From contig CM057158.1 in assembly GCA_029962745.1 (NCBI GenBank), positions 17,332,743-17,396,742 on the forward strand: DNA of 64,000 nucleotides, read 5' to 3'. The position numbers and the translations under genes are program-made. Shown here piece after piece: positions 58,301 to 64,000 of this stretch. Positions within the stretch are counted from its first letter, which is position 1. Each line of letters begins with the position of its first letter. Source of the stretch: Echinometra lucunter. Taxonomy: Eukaryota; Echinodermata; Echinoidea; Camarodonta; Echinometridae. The notes beneath the pieces are model-generated. The model was not told where the DNA came from, made no database searches, and worked only from the letters and a program-made list of their open reading frames with translations.

Positions 58301-60218
58301 ACTACTTTGCTTGTATTTGAAAATGCCGTTATGTGCCTCCCGCCGCGTGATACGCCAATACACACAGTACGGTAAGGTGAGTCATACGCGCATGCGCACT
58401 CCTTATGTCTATTCTTTGCAACCGACCCTCGTGTATTTTTCAAACATTGGTTCACATTTTTGATATTTGAAAATACTTCCTGTGGATATTATATTTTGAA
58501 ACTTTCAGACTGGCATTTTTACACTATAACCCTTATGTTTATCCCATTTTCAAGTAACAAAACAAGATTTTTTAAAATCATAACAATGTTAACCAATGCC
58601 TTTAACAGATTTTTTCCAAAGACCCAAACCCGAGTTATCTGGGGTTCAATCAGTATTCACCAGGCCATATGAGAAAGTCATCACAGTAAAGCCATCTATT
58701 TTACAAGGTTATATGGGATAACCTCATAAGAAGACAACTTTACTGAGAGGACTACTTAGGTTGCAGTGAGGTGATGAATGGATATATCCAGGATAGATTA
58801 TTATGTCAGGAAAGAAAATGGAGCACAAACTCTAGTTTTATTTTGGAGCTTGGCATCAAATTTGAAGCAGACTGTATGTGACAAAAAGCTGAATCTAGAG
58901 ACCATGCATGCATACAGCCATCTTGAATTTATGCAATTCTGTCTAGTTAACCCATAGAGGTATAGTGTCACCTTTAGGAGACGCTTTTGCAGTATCTGTT
59001 GGTCCAGAATGTTATTGTTGGGTAGTACATATACATGGGCAGATAGAGAAAAATGCACTGAAAAATTTGAGCCCATTCCCATCACTGTATGGTGTGGCGT
59101 TCTTGAATTAGAACAGTTTAAGTGTAACTAATCATTAAACTCTTTAAATTGGCAATGCAGTGAATAATATATAATCACTATTTCTGTGTTCAAATTGGCG
59201 ATTTCTGATTCAATTCTACAACTATATTTCATTTTGGTTTATGTTATATCCATATTTATTTTTTTCAAGCTATGTAAATGTGGAAAAAATAATTTGTATT
59301 GCCAATTTGAGGATTGAAGATGATTAATTTAGACCTCAAGAAAGCTCTGTACTGCTATGGGTTAAGCGATGATTTTACTGCACCTCATTGCAGCATTGAT
59401 CAACATACACATGTAGTATATTGTACTGTCATACTGGTTATTTCACAAGGGGGCTAATGCTCCTTGCCTAAATCATCAAATACCAGTTTTCAAAAAAAAA
59501 TTCAAGATTCTTCATTTACATTAACCCCCCCCCCCTTTAATTTACACCTAACTTTGCCTGTATATGGGTGACATCACATCACATTGCTTTGGACCCATTC
59601 CATTGCAATGTAATTAGAAATACTGTACATGTACATGTACCAACTAGTGGGAAAAAAGATCAATTAAGCTTTGTAGAACAGAATATTTACAAAACCGAAA
59701 AAAACATACACTTGGATATCTCTATTCAAGAACTGCACAGTCTGAGCTTTGTTTGGACTGAGAAACACCCACTTTACTCATAAGGATTATGGCTACATCA
59801 TGTGGCTATACATCTGGATGCCTCAACAGACCTGTGCACCTGTCGGCTCCTATGTTTACTGTGAAAACAATAAATTAAGACTGCCAGTACTACTGTTAGA
59901 TCTTAAACGGCATTGGTAGTTGTCACATCTACATATTTTAAACATCTAGCTCTTGTACATCTCCACCATTGGCATTGGCATTGTTATTATCTTTTCTGAG
60001 AAAGTATTAAGGGGTGTTGAGAGAGAGGACGCCATCGATGGTACAATATCATCCAGCCTTCCAGGTGATTACCATAATCATCGTTGCGCTTTTGTACGGA
60101 AGACATTTAATACTGAGTAGGGGTGTAATGCATCGTTTATTTCATATTTACCTTGCTCGACGGCAAAAACTCCGCAGCAAAATTGTAAAACAGGAAGAAT
60201 TCCACTCAACAGCCTCAT
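50554..60218 (-). CDS. Type I membrane receptor with four SRCR domains and a PPxY tail
   Basis: Six exons, in transcript order 60218-60152, 57229-56891, 56268-55936, 54214-53885, 52806-52498 and 50804-50554, join with GT-AG introns that are all phase 1. They give 542 residues. Residues 1-20 are a signal peptide (MRLLSGILPVLQFCCGVFA). Four SRCR domains follow at about 24-135, 137-246, 248-356 and 358-459, each with six Cys in the group A arrangement. A transmembrane segment lies at 468-484, then a CKGCCFCC juxtamembrane cluster that could be palmitoylated. The cytoplasmic tail of about 50 residues is acidic and contains PPSY (524-527), a PPxY ligand for WW domains as in NEDD4-family ligases. 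SRCR receptors are greatly expanded in echinoderms and often serve immune recognition; the ligand here is unknown. One-domain-per-exon structure with phase 1-1 exons fits exon shuffling. Confidence 0.9.
50805..52250. other. SRCR receptor last intron, nothing further seen
   Basis: No exon-like or inverted-repeat structure was noticed. A pair of similar blocks (CTGCACGCCTACC and CCGCTGCCTGGC, near 51350-51390) is too short to call. Confidence 0.5.
52255..52357. repeat. (ATT/ATC)n microsatellite after a SINE-like tail
   Basis: ATTATTATC units follow TGTGCGCTATACAAGTAGCC, the same kind of 3' end seen before the 46156 array. It lies in the last SRCR intron. Confidence 0.85.
52498..52806 (-). CDS. 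SRCR receptor exon 5, SRCR domain 4 (divergent)
   Basis: The exon is 309 bases, phase 1-1, beginning RDVRLVDGNG. It keeps WGTVCKNGW and six Cys. The third block is unusual: the normal C-x-G-x-E is replaced by ENVTCRRFGLALRFC, and the domain is about ten residues shorter than the others. It is the membrane-proximal domain. Confidence 0.9.
52889..53470. repeat. Repeat with tandem TGACCT half-sites and (ACGG)n
   Basis: Three diverged units of about 130 bases each contain TGACCTTTGACC-type blocks, then CAAGTTTGA...GATC-GTCAAATGGTT and GAACCATTTCTATG. An (ACGG)n run (about 53383-53418) and a terminal hairpin with GCCTCC/GGCGGAGGC follow. Non-coding; between SRCR exons 4 and 5. Confidence 0.75.
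53885..54214 (-). CDS. SRCR receptor exon 4, SRCR domain 3
   Basis: The exon is 330 bases, phase 1-1, beginning PAEGALRLRNGS. It has WGTVCDNQWG, ACRQLGYKG, VWLDMVDCKG and DCSHSGW, with six Cys and an NGS glycosylation sequon. Confidence 0.92.
54416..54935 (+). mobile_element. LINE 3' end fragment
   Basis: An open frame ends RWNSLPKSVHSCSCLSLFKR and KLKQHF, the usual last residues of a non-LTR retrotransposon reverse-transcriptase ORF. About 300 bases of untranslated sequence follow, ending in (AACG)n. Severely 5' truncated; inserted in the SRCR intron on the opposite strand. Confidence 0.62.
55087..55900 (-). mobile_element. tRNA-derived SINE with nested MITE
   Basis: On the reverse strand it starts CAGGGGAGCGAG. 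It has an A box TGGCTCAGTCGG (55876-55887) and a B box GGTTCGAATTC (55833-55843) at tRNA-like spacing, and ends in an (AATAATGAT)n tail. A piggyBac-like MITE interrupts it at 55307-55723; without it the SINE is about 400 bases. Confidence 0.75.
55307..55723 (-). mobile_element. piggyBac-like MITE, copy D, inside a SINE
   Basis: The boundaries are CCAT-TTAA-CCCATTCGTGAC and GAATGGG-TTAA-CGTCC. Removing the insert leaves one TTAA in a continuous SINE. Confidence 0.83.
55936..56268 (-). CDS. SRCR receptor exon 3, SRCR domain 2
   Basis: The exon is 333 bases, phase 1-1, beginning KEGSVRLVGG. It has WGSVCHDGWD, VVCRQLGF, IWLRKVHCSG and ECSHDSW, and six Cys. A SINE with a nested MITE begins 36 bases beyond its donor in the following intron. 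Confidence 0.92.
56891..57229 (-). CDS. SRCR receptor exon 2, SRCR domain 1
   Basis: The exon is 339 bases, phase 1 at both ends. It begins NGSLRLIDG and contains the hallmark blocks WGFVCTDNWD, VVCRQLGY, IWLDEVECLG and DCPHDPWG, with six Cys. There is a potential N-glycosylation site at NRS. Acceptor TTTACAG and donor A/GTAAGT are both good. Confidence 0.92.
57360..57777 (+). mobile_element. piggyBac-like MITE, copy E (SRCR intron 1)
   Basis: It matches copy A throughout, starting TTAACCCATTTGTCACAG and ending GTCACGAATGGGTTTTAA. The right end has two extra T. It begins 130 bases from the acceptor of SRCR exon 2. Confidence 0.8.
58111..58605 (+). mobile_element. Kolobok-like TTAA-AGG MITE, complete copy
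   Basis: It runs from TTAAAGGCATTGGCTAAC to GTTAACCAATGCCTTTAA, an almost perfect 18-base inverted repeat. It is 495 bases and non-coding. The truncated copy at 36759 is its relative. Confidence 0.75.
58947..59365 (-). mobile_element. piggyBac-like MITE, divergent subfamily
   Basis: It has TTAACCCATAG and CTATGGGTTAA ends and the same length and block order (TTAAATTGGCAATGC, CAAATTGGCGA, TGCCAATTTGAGG) as the main family, but is much diverged. Confidence 0.65.
60152..60218 (-). CDS. SRCR receptor exon 1, signal peptide
   Basis: ATG at 60218-60216 opens 22 codons rich in Leu, Val, Phe and Cys, ending AVEQ before a G/GTAAAT donor. The phase-1 end matches the acceptor of the first SRCR exon at 57229. 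Its hydrophobic length and position identify it as a signal peptide. The 2.9-kb intron after it holds three TTAA-flanked elements. Confidence 0.83.
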
Positions 60219-60659
60219 AAGTTTATCCATATTCCACCACTTACTCTCCGGGCTAACTCTTCAATAAATTTCTAACTTGTGTTAATCCTGGCCACTAACT
60301 TAAATAACGTGACGATGACTCGACTCACCCTACATTATTAAGTAGCCGTTTGCTGTTTGCTGGCTTCATGAATTGATGAGCAAGTATTTCCATTTTGCCG
60401 TCACAGTCGAGTCACGATCGACCGTGAATGTTGTTTACGTTCACGGATGCTTTTCACGCGCGGATATCGGATGACATTACAAGCAATGACATCACAATGA
60501 GTATAGGCGTATACAGCAGCTAGTTTGTGACGTCAGGAAATTTGTGCGCATCTATTATTGTGGTCTTAGGCATAGGGTCTTGGTCTTAGGTGTGATGATG
60601 TCACGGATGATTCACGGATGATTTGAACCAATGAGCGCACTGCACTGTGACGTACTCAG

Positions 60660-61146
60660 GAATTCTGTGCTGGGGGAGGGGGGGGGGGAACTTAATTGGA
60701 AGCGAAGGAGCGAAGCGACCAAGCTGGTGTACGAGGGCGCTTTTGCATTGTTTAGAGTGAAAATGAAGGATTTGGTGCAGTTTTGGGTGGGTTTTATGAA
60801 AATTTTCAGTTAAAAAATGTGAGTTTTCAAAATTTATGGGGGCAACTGCCCCCCTGCCCCCCCCCCCCCCCCCCGCTGCGAAGCGTACGTCTTTAAAAAG
60901 TGTGCGGGGGGCACCTGTGAAAGGGCACTCAGGGGGAGGGGGCACTTACAAAAGGTGACCACAAAAAGGAAAAATATCGCCTTTTGAGGCGTTGCAACAG
61001 GTTGGTATACCCGTAGTGTATTCTATGTAACTAACCAACTTTCTAAGGTTCATTTTCGATATAATGTAGTTGTGGAAACTGTTGTGACTACTCATTTGCG
61101 AGCAAGCAAAGTGATGAGCGAACATAAATGGGTTTTTTTATATTCA

Positions 61147-61195
<49 letters not shown>

Positions 61196-62955
61196 GAAGA
61201 CTACGAGAACGGAATATGCATCTTTACATTCTATCAGAGAAAATTAACGGATCAAACTGAAAAGAGGTTTTAATTAATCTTAAGCATGATCTCGATATGA
61301 ATATATAGAAGAATTACAGATAAGACTTTAATGGTTACAACAGTCTTGATATGCCTTGCCTGAGATGAGATATGTAGGTACGAGCGAGCGTAGCAAGCGA
61401 GCTTTGGGGCAAAAAGAGAGAGAGAGAGAGAGAGAGATGTCCTATTATGCTTCAATATTCAGGGGCACCGTTTGTTCTTATTAAAGTTTTAGGCGTTGTG
61501 CCCATAGCTCATGCCCCCTAATTCACTACCTCACACATGCACAATGTAATAAGTAATTATGGAATCTGTTATTATATGAAACTTCTCTAGTTTTTAGAGC
61601 TATGGCTAATTGGAGTATTAAAAAAAGGATAATTAAAAGAGGGGAAGATAAAGATAAAAAACAGGAGCGCTAATCAGAGATAAAAAAAGGGACATTCGTA
61701 TCAGATTTGAAGGGGCATGCATGCACGAATCGGAAGGAGAATTGCAGTGCTTATAACGGAAAGGTGCACTAAAAAGGGGCTCTTATCATAATAAAACTGA
61801 ACGCTAATCGTTCATGCTCATTAGAAGTGGAAAGAAGTGGATCACTATCAGTTTCGAGGGAACGGAACTCATCGTAAGGAGAAAAAGCAAAGTGGGCACT
61901 CAAATTTGGTGTGTATCAAATTAAATAAAAGGGGCCAGAATGGAAAAGGGGAGCATATCAAAAGACAAAGGGGGCACTTATAGCACTTTAGCAGGAGAAA
62001 TGGAACATTACTACTAGAAAAGAAAAGAGGCATTTATCCGAAGTAAATGTATCACAATCTGATTTATAATAATAACAATACAGTTCTTGTATAGCGCATA
62101 TCAAATTATGATATAACGTCTCTATGCATGCGCTTCCAAAGGAATGGATATTATTACCCCAGCCCAAGTGTAAAATGCGTACGTGAAAGGGGCACTCAGC
62201 AGAAGGGGAATGATACTGAAAATGGGCAAAGGGGGCACTTATCATATTTCAGTATAGGGACATTCATGAGAAATGAGAAGGGACACTTCTCAGAAGGGAA
62301 AAGAGCGCTATATGGAAAGGGGGAAATTGCCACTCATCTGGTGTAAAGGGGGCAGTTGTGGGATTTATCTGAAGGGGAAAAGGGCACATACTGGAAGGTG
62401 AAAGGGGGTGGGGCGGGGGCTGGCTAATCTACGGAAGACCAAGGGGACGGTGGTCGAGATGTAATACGAAGCTGAATAAACAGCCTGGCGACACTTCGTG
62501 CAGTTAACTGCATGTGGCGGAATCTGTTTGGGAGCCAGTTGCTGCGGTGGATGGGCGGGGGCGGGGACGCGGGCGGTGCCCCCCCCCCACACACACACAC
62601 ACACTTTTTAAAGGCGTACGCTCCGCCGCCCCTAGTTGCCCTATGGTCAAGACCTTCCACTTATTTCTCCATGGCGCCGAAAACGCGATTTTGTTTTTAA
62701 ATGAAATCTCACAGGGGCCAGGGAACGTTTTGTGTGTGAGGGTGTGTGTTTGTGTGTGTGTGTGTTTTATTTTGGTTTTGTTTTTGGTTTTGTTTTTGTT
62801 TTTGTTTTGTGAGGGGACTGACACCAGGCAGCTAGGCGTGGTCCAAGGTTAATGTTTGTTTTTTCCCCGTTATCTTATTTTAGCCGAAATTTTGAGGGCC
62901 TGCAGCCCCCTCCCTCCCCCCCCCCCCCCTCACTTCCACGACCCCTGAATCAGTT
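60660..62955. mobile_element. Possible large hAT-like element with GGGGCACT motif array
   Basis: Two inverted blocks, 60834-60914 and 62570-62648, share GCGTACG, CTTTAAAAAGTGTG and GGGCAACT in mirror order. Between them AAAGGGGGCACTTATC-like motifs recur more than ten times. The right edge CACGACCCCTG resembles a hAT end. No target duplication or transposase was found, so limits are approximate. Confidence 0.4.
61149..61192. repeat. (CT)n microsatellite
   Basis: About 20 CT units lie inside the putative element. A short (GA)n run at about 61417-61437 mirrors it. Confidence 0.9.
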
Positions 62956-63499
62956 CCTCTGTTGATCATGAGATTGCGCTTTTGCAAGAATGGTGCGTGC
63001 ACCGCTCGGATCGCCCCCTCTGACTATTTTCAAACCCTGGTTCCGATAGTGAGTCGGAGAGTTTTCAAACTTCGTTTAAATCGATATCCCTGTTTCTACA
63101 GTGTGTATCAAGAAAAACGTTACACTTTTGAAAAAAATATAAAAATTATATTCCAGAATATTTCGAAAAGTTTTTCATGATGATAGATGCCCAGTAGTAT
63201 TATCTATCAAGTGCCATTAACAAAACGAATTTTAATTCATGCTTATCCGAACACTGACTGTTTTTGTTCAGAGTCTGAAAATTGACTTGCGCCAAATTGA
63301 AAGAAGAGGGACAACCAGATCGAGTCTAAATAGGTACTCCTGGGGAGCGTTTCATCAAGAGTTTTGTCGGTGAAAATCACCGACAAATGTTATAAGCTAC
63401 TGAAAATACTCGTATCTGATTGGCTGAAAGCAAATTAGTCGGTGAAAACCACCGACTAATTGTTTCATGAAACGCCCCCCTGTTCAAAGAAACTGCTCT

Positions 63500-63860
63500 T
63501 TGCCACAGAGTGTCCGACTGCCTGACAGGTTTACTGACTGATCGACCGTTTGGGCATTTTGTTTGTCACTAATTTGATCAATCAGTGATTGATTGGCTGT
63601 TGATCAAATGATTACCTTATTGATTGACAGGTGGATTGAGTTACTGAATGGTTGAATGAATGACTGAATAGTTGAATGATCGATTGTTTGAGCACTTTAT
63701 TTATCAGTAATAATGATTCAATCAGTAATTGACTGGCTGTTGATTAAATACCTTATTGACTTGTTGATTGATTGATTGATTGACTGACTGACTGGCTGCA
63801 TGGTTGGATGACTGACTGATGCGTTGACTGATTGATCTATCAGTTGCGCCAAAAAGACTA
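63500..63860. repeat. GATT/GACT tetranucleotide-rich tract
   Basis: Diverged GATTGATTGACTGACTG units and longer imperfect repeats (GGCTGTTGATCAAATG at about 63595 and a variant at 63731) fill this stretch. No coding signal. Confidence 0.6.
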
Positions 63861-64000
63861 TTTAACAAGCAGTCCGAAATGACTCTTTTGCATAAAAATA
63901 TAAAGTTTTGCTAGTCTAGGAAGCTTGAATCAATTTTCTATCATAATTTTAGTGATTTCACTGCTTTATGCATGGGTGAGAACTAATGTGCAAAATTACA

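Noticed and set aside
60631..60945. Pro/Gly-rich frames near poly-C runs
   Set aside because: They are low-complexity translations of G and C runs at transposon ends.

Overview
The window is animal nuclear DNA: AT-rich, intron-rich and full of small DNA transposons, with one 500-base run of N. Introns follow GT-AG rules. The genes, a secreted-type SRCR multidomain receptor and the repeat families suggest a marine deuterostome invertebrate, most likely an echinoderm such as a sea urchin, although a hemichordate or cephalochordate cannot be excluded. No bacterial-style operons, CRISPR arrays or rRNA genes were seen.

Three protein genes can be assembled exon by exon. (1) USB1, the U6 snRNA 3' exonuclease/phosphodiesterase, lies on the + strand at 6807-14886 in six exons with both HxS catalytic motifs. 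(2) An FBXO15-type F-box protein lies on the + strand at 29977-40684 in at least 13 exons. Its F-box exon sits just downstream of the N gap, and its start is missing, in the gap or upstream. (3) A type I membrane receptor lies on the - strand at 50554-60218. It has a signal-peptide exon, four SRCR domains each on its own phase 1-1 exon, and a last exon with a transmembrane helix, a Cys-rich juxtamembrane segment and a PPxY motif. The three genes have no evident functional link.

Layout: 1-6600 holds mobile-element debris, including two hAT-like elements with perfect 8-bp target duplications and a long hairpin element. 6600-15000 is USB1, whose introns carry TTAA-flanked MITEs and tandem LTRs. 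15700-23500 is a retroelement graveyard, with an inverted-repeat element, a reverse-strand LTR with an adjoining primer-binding-site candidate, a broken gag and a second gag-like fragment. 23500-29357 is largely featureless apart from two MITEs and a mini-element. 29358-29857 is the gap. 29977-41000 is FBXO15. 41000-47000 holds MITEs and a 480-bp ATT microsatellite. 47000-50150 is a diverged tandem duplication downstream of the SRCR gene, split by a TTAA-flanked element with a degraded THAP domain. 50554-60218 is the SRCR gene. 60600-64000 holds transposon-like and low-complexity DNA.

The strongest theme is TTAA-targeting transposons. One group begins TTAA-CCC (piggyBac-like, nine copies in whole or part). 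Another begins TTAA-AGG or TTAA-GGG (Kolobok-like, several families), and one of these carries a THAP remnant. Several insertions sit next to splice sites or inside other repeats, so empty sites can be read directly.
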